A DNA stretch of 64,000 nucleotides. It comes from Thermomonospora echinospora. Lineage in GTDB: Bacteria; Actinomycetota; Actinomycetes; Streptosporangiales; Streptosporangiaceae. The stretch is from assembly GCF_900108175.1 (NCBI RefSeq), contig NZ_FNVO01000001.1:833499-897498 (forward strand), read 5' to 3'. A program made the position numbers and the translations under genes. The notes beneath the pieces were generated by a model. It did no database searches. It saw nothing but the letters and a program-made list of their open reading frames with translations, and was not told where the DNA came from. Each line of letters begins with the position of its first letter. Positions within the stretch are counted from its first letter, which is position 1. This document shows positions 9,978 through 17,841 of the stretch, piece after piece.

Positions 9978-11066
9978 GTGACGACGTACGACACCGAGAC
10001 CGCCCCCGTCCGTCCCGGGGAGGATCTGGACTGGCCCCGGGTGGAGGACTACCTGCGCACGCGGCTGCCCGAGCTGACCGGGGAGTTCTCGGTGCTGCAG
10101 TTCCCCAACGGCTCGGCCAACCTCACCTACCGGATCCGCTTCGGCGACACCCGGCTCGTCCTGCGCCGCCCGCCGTTCGGGCGGCTGGCGCCGGGCGCGC
10201 ACGACATGCGGCGCGAGTACCGGGCGCTCTCGCGGCTGTGGCGGGCCTACCCCCGGGCGCCGCGCGCGTTGCTGTTCTGCGACGACCACTCCGTCGCCGG
10301 AGCCGACTTCATGGTCATGGAGTACCGGCCCGGGATCGTCGTCTGGGACGCGATACCGGAGTCGATGGCCGCCCTCCCCGACGCCGGACGGCGGATCGGG
10401 CTCGCCGTGATCGACGCGCTGGCGGACCTGCACCGGGTGGATCCCGACGCGTGCGGGCTGGGCGACCTGGGCCGTCCGGACGGCTTCCTGGCCCGCCAGG
10501 TCGCCGGCTGGCGCAAGCGGTGGGAGCTGGCCGCCACCGAGGGCAGCGACCCGCTGGCCGCCGAGCTCGGCGAGCGGCTGGCGGCGGGCCTGCCGGAGTC
10601 GGGGCCGCCCGCCGTGCTGCACAACGACTTCAAGATCGACAACTGCCAGTTCGCGCCGGGCGAGCCGGACACGGTCGTCTCGGTGTTCGACTGGGACATG
10701 GCCACTCTCGGCGACCCGCTGGTCGACCTGGGCACGCTGCTGAACTACTGGCCCGACCCGGAGTTCGGCGACGCGGGCGCGCTGGCGGACCTGCACCTGT
10801 CGCGGCTCGGCCTGCCCTCCCGCCGGGAGGTCGTCGACCGCTACGCCGCGCGGTCGGGACGCAGCGTCCGCGACATCGACTGGTACGAGGCCTACGGCTG
10901 TTTCAAGACGCTGGTCATCCTGCAACAGCTGTACGCCCGCCATCTGCGCGGCGAGACCACCGACGAACGGATGGCCCGCCGCGGTGACCACATCTCGGTG
11001 CTGGCCGAGCGCGGCATGAGCCGGCTCGGCCAGCCCGTCACACGTTCAGCGAAAGGACAGCGGTGA
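9978..11066 (+). CDS. APH-fold phosphotransferase, probable hydroxyacyl-CoA kinase
   Basis: This 362-residue protein has the aminoglycoside-phosphotransferase/choline-kinase fold. It contains FPNGSANLTYRI (nucleotide loop), LVLRRPP with the ATP-binding Lys-equivalent Arg region, the catalytic loop VLHNDFKIDNCQF and the metal-binding VSVFDWDMATLGDPLVDLG. This matches the FadE36/ACAD11 N-terminal branch and LvaA, and not antibiotic-resistance enzymes. The product should phosphorylate the 4-hydroxyl of a hydroxyacyl-CoA for the dehydrogenase encoded four bases upstream. The GTG start has a weak upstream site, consistent with coupling. The stop overlaps the next small gene by four bases. Confidence 0.88.
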   Translation: MTTYDTETAPVRPGEDLDWPRVEDYLRTRLPELTGEFSVLQFPNGSANLTYRIRFGDTRLVLRRPPFGRLAPGAHDMRREYRALSRLWRAYPRAPRALLFCDDHSVAGADFMVMEYRPGIVVWDAIPESMAALPDAGRRIGLAVIDALADLHRVDPDACGLGDLGRPDGFLARQVAGWRKRWELAATEGSDPLAAELGERLAAGLPESGPPAVLHNDFKIDNCQFAPGEPDTVVSVFDWDMATLGDPLVDLGTLLNYWPDPEFGDAGALADLHLSRLGLPSRREVVDRYAARSGRSVRDIDWYEAYGCFKTLVILQQLYARHLRGETTDERMARRGDHISVLAERGMSRLGQPVTRSAKGQR

Positions 11067-11359
11067 GCATGAAGCCGGGAATCCGGTTGTGGAGCAAGGT
11101 GAGCTCGGTGTCGGTCGTCGTCGTCCGGCCGGCCGCCGGGGAGGTGACGCTGACCTGTGGAGGCGTCCCGATGATCGAGCACGAGCCGCAGAACGCGGCG
11201 GCCACCGCCGAGGGCGAGGGTCCGCTGCTCGGCAAGCGCTACACCGATGAGGACAGCGGTTTGCAGGTCATGTGCACCCGCGGCGGCGCCGGCGAGCTCG
11301 CGGCCGACGGTCGCCCCCTCCAGATGATGAATCCCCGCCCCCTGCCGGCATCGGACTGA
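11063..11359 (+). CDS. Small conserved protein of unknown function
   Basis: This 98-residue protein has no domain I can name. Visible features are a hydrophobic valine run (residues 12-21), LTCGGVPM, LLGKRYTDEDSGLQVMCTRGG and a C-terminal PRPLPASD. It has two Cys residues, no signal peptide and no membrane segment. I recall similar small proteins in other actinobacteria near acyl-CoA ligases and dehydrogenases, but cannot check this here. It sits between the kinase and the acyl-CoA ligase and overlaps the kinase stop by four bases. In the lva operon a small protein, LvaB, is needed for kinase activity, so an accessory role is the leading hypothesis. The GTG at 11063 is chosen because AAGGA lies five bases upstream; an ATG follows at 11069. 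Confidence 0.75.
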   Translation: MSMKPGIRLWSKVSSVSVVVVRPAAGEVTLTCGGVPMIEHEPQNAAATAEGEGPLLGKRYTDEDSGLQVMCTRGGAGELAADGRPLQMMNPRPLPASD

Positions 11360-11363
11360 AGCG

Positions 11364-12833
11364 ATGGACGCCTCGATCCTGTTGAAAATGGTCGCCGACG
11401 TCGCTCCCGAGCGCGTCGCGGTCGGGCCGGCGCGTTCCGGGCTGACCTACGCCGGTCTGCTCTCACGCGCCGAGGCGCTGGCCGGGGGGCTGAGCGGCCT
11501 GGGCGTGGACCACGTCGCCCTGGTGGACGTGAACTCCGCGCTGGTGCCGCAGCTGTTCTACGGCGCGTCGCTGGCGGGCCTGCCGTTCGTGCCGCTGAAC
11601 TACCGGCTCGCCGACGACGCGCTGCGCGCGGCGCTGGCGCGGATCGCCCCGGCGGTGGTCGTGGTGGGCGAGGAGCAGCGGGACCGGTGCGCCGGCATCG
11701 ACGGCGTCACCGCGCTGACAGCGTCGCAACTACCGGCCGGCGGCCTGGAGCGGGTCGGTCCCGGGGACGTCAGCGCGCTGCTGTTCACCTCGGGCACCAG
11801 CGGGGAGCCCAAGGCCGCCGTGCTGCGCCCGGCCCACCTGACCTCCTACGTGCTGTCCACAGTGGACCTGCTGTCGGCCGGTGCGGACGAGGCACTGCTG
11901 GTCAGCGTGCCGCCTTACCACATCGCCGGGATCTCCTCGCTGCTGACCTCGGTGTTCGCCGGACGCCGGATCCTGCTGCTGCCCTCGTTCGACCCGGCGG
12001 CCTGGGTGGAGCTGGCGCACGCGGAGGCGGTGACGCACGCGATGGTCGTGCCGACAATGCTCGGCCGGATCCTGGACGTGCTGGAGGCCGAGGGCCGCAC
12101 GCTGCCCGCGTTGCGGCACCTGTCGTACGGGGGCGGCCGGATGCCCCTGCCGGTCGTGGAGCGGGCCCTGCGGCTGCTGCCGCACGTCGACCTGGTCAAC
12201 GCCTACGGGCTCACCGAGACCAGTTCCACGATCGCCGTGCTCGGCCCGCAGGAGCACCGCGAGGCGCTCGCCTCCGGCGACCCGGCGGTTCGGGCCCGGC
12301 TCGGTTCGGTCGGCAGGCCGCTGCCCAGCGTGGAACTGCAGATCCGCGACGAGAACGGGCGCACGCTCCCGGCGGGCGAGCCCGGGGAGATCCACGTGCG
12401 CGGCGGGCAAGTCTCCGGTGAGTACCTCACGCACACCGCCACCGACGCCGAGGGTTGGTTCCCCACCCGCGACCGCGGGTGGCTCGACGCCGCGGGCTAC
12501 CTGTTCCTCGACGGCCGGGCCGACGACGTCATCGTGCGCGGCGGGGAGAACCTTTCACCGGGCGAGATCGAGGACGCGCTGCTGGCGCACCCCGCCGTGG
12601 CCGACGCGATCGTCTTCGGCGCCCCGGACGTGGAGTGGGGCGAGGTGCCCGTGGCCGCGGTGGTGCTCCGCCTCCCCGCCGAGGAGGCGGAGCTGCGGGA
12701 CTTCGTCCGTGCCCGGCTGCGTTCGGCCAAGACCCCGGCCCGCGTGCTGGTGCGCGACGCGCTGCCGCACACCGACACCGGCAAGCCGCTGCGCCGCGTG
12801 CTGCGCGCCGAACTGCTGGCGAGCCTGTCGTGA
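11364..12833 (+). CDS. Class I adenylate-forming acyl-CoA ligase
   Basis: This 489-residue enzyme of the ANL superfamily activates a carboxylic acid with ATP and CoA. The P-loop-like motif LLFTSGTSGEPKAA, the YGLTETSS motif, the hinge region with FPTRDRGWLDAAGYLFLDGR and the C-terminal catalytic Lys in HTDTGKPLRR are all present. It is a few residues from the ATG-proximal end of the small conserved gene and probably supplies the acyl-CoA on which the kinase and the ACAD10/11-like enzyme act, as LvaE does. The substrate is unknown. Its stop overlaps a possible GTG start of the following gene. Confidence 0.9.
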   Translation: MDASILLKMVADVAPERVAVGPARSGLTYAGLLSRAEALAGGLSGLGVDHVALVDVNSALVPQLFYGASLAGLPFVPLNYRLADDALRAALARIAPAVVVVGEEQRDRCAGIDGVTALTASQLPAGGLERVGPGDVSALLFTSGTSGEPKAAVLRPAHLTSYVLSTVDLLSAGADEALLVSVPPYHIAGISSLLTSVFAGRRILLLPSFDPAAWVELAHAEAVTHAMVVPTMLGRILDVLEAEGRTLPALRHLSYGGGRMPLPVVERALRLLPHVDLVNAYGLTETSSTIAVLGPQEHREALASGDPAVRARLGSVGRPLPSVELQIRDENGRTLPAGEPGEIHVRGGQVSGEYLTHTATDAEGWFPTRDRGWLDAAGYLFLDGRADDVIVRGGENLSPGEIEDALLAHPAVADAIVFGAPDVEWGEVPVAAVVLRLPAEEAELRDFVRARLRSAKTPARVLVRDALPHTDTGKPLRRVLRAELLASLS

Positions 12834-12850
12834 GGGGGAGCGAGGACCCG

Positions 12851-13966
12851 ATGCGCCTGACACCTGATGCGGACGCCGAGGAACTGCGGGAGACCGTGCG
12901 CGCCTTCCTTGGCAGGCACGCCGACACCGAGGCGGTCTTCCGCGAGATGGCCGATGACCGCGGCTGGGACCCGGCGGTGTGGAGCCGGTTCGCCGGGGAG
13001 CTCGGCCTGGCCGGCCTCGACGTGCCCGAGGAGTTCGGCGGGGCGGGGGCGAGCTTCCGCGAGGTCGCCGTCGTCGCCGAGGAGCTGGGCCGGTCCCTGG
13101 TCCGGCTGCCCTGGTTCGCCACCGCCGTGCTGGGCGTCGGAGTGCTGCTGCACACCGACGACGACGCCGCGCGGGCCGAGTTGCTGCCCGCGTTGGCCTC
13201 CGGGGAGACGACCGCCGCGCTGGCCTACCGGGAGGACCCGCGGGACCGGGACCCCGGCCGCGTCGCCACCACCGCGACGCCGGACGGCTCCGGCTGGCGT
13301 CTGGACGGCACCAAGACCCTCGTCGTCGAGGGGGCGACGGCCGACCTGCTGCTGGTCACCGCCCGTACCCCTGAGGGGCCGGGGATCTACGCCGTCGACG
13401 CCGGCGCGCCCGGCTTGGTCCGCACGCCCATGCGTGCGATGGACCCGGGCCGCCAGCTCGCCGGGATCGAGCTGTCCGGTACGCTGGCCCGGGCCGTCAC
13501 CACGCCCGGCGGCGCCGCCCCGATCCTCGCCAAGGTGCTCGACCGGGCCATGGCCGCCCTGGCCGCCGAACAGCTCGGCGGTGCCGCCGCGGCGCTGGAG
13601 TCGGCTGTGGCCTACGCCCGCGACCGCATCCAGTTCGGCCGGCCGATCGGCTCGTTCCAGGCGATCAAGCACCGCTGCGCCGACATGGCCCTGCACGTCG
13701 AGGCCGCCCGTTCGGCCAGCGCGTGGGCGACCGCCGCCACCGCCGAGGCGTCCGGCGAGCTCCCCCTGGCGGCCGCGACGGCCGCCCTGCGCTGCGGCAG
13801 CGCCTACCGGTACGTCGCCGCCGAGAACATCCAGGTCCACGGCGGCATCGGCTTCACCTGGGAGCACCCCGCGCACCTGCACTTCCGGCGGGCCGCCACG
13901 AGCGCTGTGCTGTTCGGCGACCCCGCGGCACACCGGGAGCGGCTGCTGACCGGACTCGGGGTCTGA
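12851..13966 (+). CDS. Acyl-CoA dehydrogenase, FadE beta-type
   Basis: This 371-residue protein is a divergent acyl-CoA dehydrogenase. It has VPEEFGGAGASFREVAVV in the N-domain, FGRPIGSFQAIKHRCADM in the C-domain and IQVHGGIGFTWEHPAHLHFRRA near the end, which is the form found in the partner subunits of actinobacterial alpha2beta2 FadE complexes. No YEGT-type catalytic Glu segment is seen at the C-terminus. It may pair with the dehydrogenase encoded at 871. The ATG is favoured for its GAGGA site; a GTG at 12830 that overlaps the ligase stop would add seven residues. This is the last gene of the operon, followed by a strong hairpin. Confidence 0.85.
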   Translation: MRLTPDADAEELRETVRAFLGRHADTEAVFREMADDRGWDPAVWSRFAGELGLAGLDVPEEFGGAGASFREVAVVAEELGRSLVRLPWFATAVLGVGVLLHTDDDAARAELLPALASGETTAALAYREDPRDRDPGRVATTATPDGSGWRLDGTKTLVVEGATADLLLVTARTPEGPGIYAVDAGAPGLVRTPMRAMDPGRQLAGIELSGTLARAVTTPGGAAPILAKVLDRAMAALAAEQLGGAAAALESAVAYARDRIQFGRPIGSFQAIKHRCADMALHVEAARSASAWATAATAEASGELPLAAATAALRCGSAYRYVAAENIQVHGGIGFTWEHPAHLHFRRAATSAVLFGDPAAHRERLLTGLGV

Positions 13967-14046
13967 CCAGATCCGGAGCGGGAGCGGACTAGGTCCGGAA
14001 CGGGGGCGGACGCGCCTGCTCCGGACCTTTCCGGCGTGCCGTTCCC

Positions 14047-14078
14047 GCGGGTCAGGGCGGTGCCCCGCCCTGACCCGC
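14047..14078. terminator. Hairpin between convergent operons
   Basis: A perfect 14-bp stem with a TGCC loop (left arm GCGGGTCAGGGCGG) lies between the + operon ending at 13966 and the - gene ending at 14087. It has no T-run on either side, but its place between converging genes suggests a bidirectional terminator. Confidence 0.6.
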
Positions 14079-14086
14079 CGTGTTCC

Positions 14087-14908
14087 TCAGTACCACTCGA
14101 TGGGCTTGCTCATCCGTTCCGGCCACCGTTCCCGATAACTGTGCGTCACCGCCGCGATGTGCTGCTGCATCAGCGTGGCCGCGCGCTTGGAATGACCGGC
14201 GATGATCGCCTCGGCGATGTCGCGATGCGAGTGGAGCATGTGGTCGCTCTCCTCGATCGGGTCGATCTTCTCCACCACATGGTCGGTGGCGATGTGGGTC
14301 ACCGCCTGGGTCAGCAGCGTCAGCACCCGGTTCCCGCTCAGCGCCGCGATCACCGCGTGGAAGTTGTTGAGGTCGCGGAAGACCTCGTCGCGTTCGTGCT
14401 CCTCGGGGCGGTAGTCCAGGAACGGCGCGAACGCCCGCGCCTTGAGCCTGCGGTCGCGCAGCCGCGCCACCCGGGCGGCGAGAGGCGGTTCGATGGTCTC
14501 CCAGGTGTCGAACAACTCGTCGTAGGTCGCTCCGCTGAGGCGGAAGTACAACGTGGCGGTCCGCGCGAGGTACTTGGCGTTGAGCGGCTCGACGAGCGGC
14601 CCGCCCCCGGGGCCGCGCTTGATCGAGATCAGCCCCTGGACCTCCAGCAGCCGCAGCGCCTCCCGCAGCGTCTCCCGGCTCACGTTGTAGTGCGCCAGCA
14701 TGTCGGCCTCGGACGGCAGCCGGTCACCGACCCTGAGGCCGGCCTCGACGATGTGGTGCACGATCGCCGCCGCGGTGACCTCGGAGGCCTTCGGGGAACG
14801 GGAGGCGGCCTGCCCGTTGCCCGAGTCGGCGGCGTGCTGGGCGATGCCCGGCCGGTACACGATGGGGATGCCGCCGGATCTGCCGGAGGCATCCGTCGTG
14901 TCGGTCAT
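14087..14908 (-). CDS. GntR family regulator, FadR/FCD type
   Basis: This 273-residue transcription factor has an N-terminal winged helix (GDRLPSEADMLAHYNVSRE, then TLREALRLLEVQGLISIKRG) and a C-terminal all-helical FCD effector domain (from about residue 110) with His residues that may bind a metal or an acid ligand. An unusual tail of about 35 residues rich in Gly, Ala and Ser precedes the DNA-binding domain. It is divergent from the LLM oxidoreductase gene and converges on the large catabolic operon, so it may control either. The divergent spacer contains a 25-bp tandem repeat that is the best candidate operator. Confidence 0.88.
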   Translation of the reverse strand: MTDTTDASGRSGGIPIVYRPGIAQHAADSGNGQAASRSPKASEVTAAAIVHHIVEAGLRVGDRLPSEADMLAHYNVSRETLREALRLLEVQGLISIKRGPGGGPLVEPLNAKYLARTATLYFRLSGATYDELFDTWETIEPPLAARVARLRDRRLKARAFAPFLDYRPEEHERDEVFRDLNNFHAVIAALSGNRVLTLLTQAVTHIATDHVVEKIDPIEESDHMLHSHRDIAEAIIAGHSKRAATLMQQHIAAVTHSYRERWPERMSKPIEWY

Positions 14909-15003
14909 CGACGTCTCCTCGTCGTTTCGACGCTCACATCTGCGGCGGGAGTGACCGGGTGTGCCGGGCGTCTCCCGAGGTCCCCGTGACGATACCGGAT
15001 GCG

Positions 15004-15053
15004 TTGACGATATTGATCATGAGGATATTTGACGGTATTGCTCATGAGGATAT
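15004..15053 (+). repeat. 25-bp tandem direct repeat, candidate operator
   Basis: Two abutting 25-bp units occupy 15004-15028 and 15029-15053, starting TTGACG(A/G)TATTG and ending TCATGAGGATAT, with two mismatches. A partial third copy (TGACGATAC) lies at 14987. The repeat ends three bases before the LLM gene start, and its last AGGA can act as the ribosome-binding site. TTGACG followed 16 bases later by TATACC also looks like a promoter. Binding by the divergent GntR regulator would block this promoter directly. Confidence 0.6.
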
Positions 15054-15056
15054 ACC

Positions 15057-15944
15057 GTGCTGGCCGTGTCAGCCCGGTACCGCGTCGGCCTCAGCGCCTA
15101 CGATATGAGCGCCACGGAGTTCACCGAGCTCGCGGTGGCCGCGGAGCGGTGCGGGTTCGACACGCTGTGGCTGGGCGAGCACGTCCTCGCCCCCGCCTCC
15201 GGTGGGGACGCCCATCCCACCACGGGAAACCAGCCCGTGCATCACACCGGTTCGGTGGTCGACCCGGCGGTGCGGCTGGCCGATCCGCTCACCGCCCTCG
15301 CCGCGGCCGCCGCCCGCACGTCCCGCATCGGCCTGGCCACGGGCATCTACCTGCTGCCGTTGCGGCATCCGCTGGCCACCGCGCAGATCACCGCCACCGT
15401 GCAGGACCTGGCGCACGGGCGGTTCATGCTGGGGGCCGGGGCGGGCTGGCTGCGCGAGGAGTTCGACGCGCTCGGCGTCGAGTTCCGTACCCGGTTCAGC
15501 CGGTTCGAGGAGAGCATCGGCGTGCTGCGCGCGGCATGGGCGGGCGGCTGGTCCGCCCACCACGGCACCCACTACTCCTTCGACCGCGTGCAGGTCACGC
15601 GGCAGCCCGTGACCGTCCCGGTGATCCTGGGCGGCAACTCCGCACCGGCGCTGCGGCGGGCGGCCCGCCTTGGCGACGGCTGGCTCAGCTCCGGCACCCT
15701 CGACTACGAGACCGCGGTGCGCCTGCGCGATGCGCTGGAGACGGCATGCGGGGAAGTCGGCCGGTCCGAGCCGTTGCGCTGCTGGTTCCGGATCCAGCGG
15801 CTCGACCCCGCCCTGATCGCCCGCTTCACGGCCGCGGGCATGACCGACCTTGTGGTGTGGGCCGACCAGCTGTGGCGCGGGCCCGACCTTGACGCTCGGC
15901 GCGCGGCGCTGGCGGAGGCGGCCTCCGGCGCCGGCCTCGGCTGA
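15057..15944 (+). CDS. LLM class F420-dependent oxidoreductase
   Basis: This 295-residue protein belongs to the luciferase-like monooxygenase family, in the branch of TIM-barrel enzymes that usually use F420. It shows YRVGLSAYDM at the first strand, FDTLWLGEHVL, GLATGIYLLPLRHPL and GRFMLGAGAGWLREEFDALG, and ends around residue 285 with a helical segment. The substrate is unknown. GTG at 15057 and GTG at 15066 are both possible starts; the second would suit a leaderless transcript from the promoter-like TATACC at 15051. It stands alone between two divergent or convergent neighbours and is probably under the control of the adjacent GntR regulator. Confidence 0.85.
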   Translation: MLAVSARYRVGLSAYDMSATEFTELAVAAERCGFDTLWLGEHVLAPASGGDAHPTTGNQPVHHTGSVVDPAVRLADPLTALAAAAARTSRIGLATGIYLLPLRHPLATAQITATVQDLAHGRFMLGAGAGWLREEFDALGVEFRTRFSRFEESIGVLRAAWAGGWSAHHGTHYSFDRVQVTRQPVTVPVILGGNSAPALRRAARLGDGWLSSGTLDYETAVRLRDALETACGEVGRSEPLRCWFRIQRLDPALIARFTAAGMTDLVVWADQLWRGPDLDARRAALAEAASGAGLG

Positions 15945-16028
15945 GGTGCGCCAGCTGGTCATCGGGTGTTGCGAGCAACCCCCCGGGAGGGCGTTCGAGG
16001 TCGAGGACTAGGGCGTCGTGGGCGGCGG

Positions 16029-17678
16029 TCATGATCCCGCTCCGGCGGCGGTGCGCAGGCCGTGCAGGCGGTGCAGCAGGTCGGTGTTTCGGCCGAAGTG
16101 GTCGTGCAGCTCGGTGTAGATGGCGAAGAGCGGCTCGTAGGCGTCGGCGCGGGCGGGGTCGGGCACGTAGGCGTTGCGGCGGATCTTGCCCATGGCCCGG
16201 GACGCGGTGTGGACGTCGGGGTGGGCGCCCGCGGCGACGGCGGCGTGGATCGCCGAGCCGAGCGCCGGCCCCTGCTCGGAGTCCAGCGTCGACAGGGGGC
16301 GGCGGGTGACGTCGGCGTAGAGCTGCATCAGGAACGGACTGCGCAGCAGCCCGCCGGCGACGACGAGTTCGGTGACCCCGACCCCGGCCTTCTCGAAGGC
16401 CTCGATGATGGTGCGGGTGCCGAACGCGGTGGCCTCCAGCAGCGCCCGGTAGACGTCCTCGGAACGGGTGGCGAGGGTCGCGCCCGCCAGGACGCCGGAC
16501 AGATGGTGGTCGACGAGCACGGATCGGTTGCCGTTGTGCCAGTCGAGCGCGACGAGGCCGTGCTCGCCGACGGCCTGCATGGCGGCCTTCTCCGTCAGCA
16601 GCTCGTGCCAGGACAGGCCCCGCTCGGCGGCCTCGGCCGCGTAGTCGGCGGGCAGGCCGCCGCGCAGATGCCAGGCGAAGATGTCACCGACGCCCGACTG
16701 GCCCGCCTCGTACCCCCAGAGGCCGGGCACGATGCCGTCCTTGACGACACCGCACATGCCGGGTACCTCTGCGAGCACGTCGGAGTTCATGACGTGGCAG
16801 GTGCTGGTGCCCATCACCATGAGCATCTGGCCTGGGCCGATCGCCTGGGCGGCGACCGCGGTGACATGGGCGTCGACATTGCCGACGGCGACGGCGATCC
16901 CCTCGGGCAGGCCGGTGAGCGCGGCGCCGTCCGCGCTGAGCCCGCCGGCCCGCGCGCCCATCGGGCTCAGCGGATGGCCGATCTTCTCCAGGAGTGCGGA
17001 GAAACCGGGGGACAGGGCCTCCAGATACTCCTCGGACGGGTATCCGTCCTGGTGAATGCCCTTGTATCCGGCGGTGCACAGGTTGCGGGTCTCGGTCCCG
17101 GTCAGGTGCCAGACGATCCAGTCGGCGGCCTCGATCCAGCGTTCGGCCCGCGCGAAGACCTCGGGGTCCTCCTCGTGCACCTGGAGGGCCTTCGCGAACT
17201 GCCACTCGCTGGAGATCTTCCCGCCGTAGCGGGGGAGCCACGCCTCGCCGCGGGCCTCGGCGAGCGCGTTGATCCGGTCGGCCTGGCCCTGTGCGGCATG
17301 GTGCTTCCACAGCTTGGGGTGGGCATGCGGGCGGTCCCGCAGGTCGTCCAACCCGCACAGGGGAGTGCCGTCGGCAAGGGCGGGCAGCACGGTGCAGGCG
17401 GTGAAGTCGGTGCCGATCCCGATCACCTGATCCGGCCGGACCCCGGCCGCCGCGAGGGCCGCGGGGACGGTCTCCTCCAGCACCTGGAGCCAGTCCGCGG
17501 GCATCTGCAGCGCCCAGGAGTCGCCCAGCGGGACGCCGGACGGCAGCCGTCGCTCCACCACTCCGTGCGGATACTCCAAGACGGCGCTTCCCAGCTCGGC
17601 GCCATCCTCAACGGCCACCACGACCGCGCGCCCCGAGAGGGTCCCGTAGTCGACGCCGACCACTACCGGCTGTTTCAC
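16029..17678 (-). CDS. araB: Ribulokinase
   Basis: This 549-residue FGGY-family sugar kinase phosphorylates L-ribulose to L-ribulose 5-phosphate, the second step of arabinose use. It starts with VVGVDYGTLSGRAVVVAVEDG, the ribulokinase form of the phosphate-binding motif, and contains GIGTDFTACTVLP, AVGNVDAHV, MVMGTSTCH and VVAGGLLRSPFLMQLYADV. Its length is close to the usual 550-570 residues. It is divergent from the LacI-type repressor gene, with a LacI-type operator 33 bases upstream of the start codon. The other arabinose genes lie on the opposite strand beyond the repressor, so the enzyme set is complete. Confidence 0.95.
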   Translation of the reverse strand: MKQPVVVGVDYGTLSGRAVVVAVEDGAELGSAVLEYPHGVVERRLPSGVPLGDSWALQMPADWLQVLEETVPAALAAAGVRPDQVIGIGTDFTACTVLPALADGTPLCGLDDLRDRPHAHPKLWKHHAAQGQADRINALAEARGEAWLPRYGGKISSEWQFAKALQVHEEDPEVFARAERWIEAADWIVWHLTGTETRNLCTAGYKGIHQDGYPSEEYLEALSPGFSALLEKIGHPLSPMGARAGGLSADGAALTGLPEGIAVAVGNVDAHVTAVAAQAIGPGQMLMVMGTSTCHVMNSDVLAEVPGMCGVVKDGIVPGLWGYEAGQSGVGDIFAWHLRGGLPADYAAEAAERGLSWHELLTEKAAMQAVGEHGLVALDWHNGNRSVLVDHHLSGVLAGATLATRSEDVYRALLEATAFGTRTIIEAFEKAGVGVTELVVAGGLLRSPFLMQLYADVTRRPLSTLDSEQGPALGSAIHAAVAAGAHPDVHTASRAMGKIRRNAYVPDPARADAYEPLFAIYTELHDHFGRNTDLLHRLHGLRTAAGAGS

Positions 17679-17710
17679 GTGGCTGCTCCTCGTTCTCAGG
17701 GCTGGCCCAG

Positions 17711-17728
17711 ATTGTTAGCGTTATCAAT
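17711..17728. promoter_or_regulatory. LacI-type operator, arabinose site 1
   Basis: The imperfect palindrome ATTGTTAGCGTTATCAAT matches the GTTAnCGnTAAC-type operators of LacI-family repressors. It lies in the 163-base spacer between araB and the divergent repressor gene, so repressor bound here could control both, including autoregulation. Confidence 0.75.
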
Positions 17729-17841
17729 GAGACGCGTCAATAGTCGGGCCGAAGAACCCGGGAGGAGATCGGGTATTGACACCGGTCTGAGTTATCGCAA
17801 ACATCTGTGACACGTACCACATCGTTCCGGAGGGAGGTGAG

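Noticed and set aside
9978-11066. Aminoglycoside resistance by the APH-fold protein
   Set aside because: The sequence has the FadE36/LvaA-type features and lies in an acyl-CoA operon beside an ACAD10/11-like gene, not in a resistance context.
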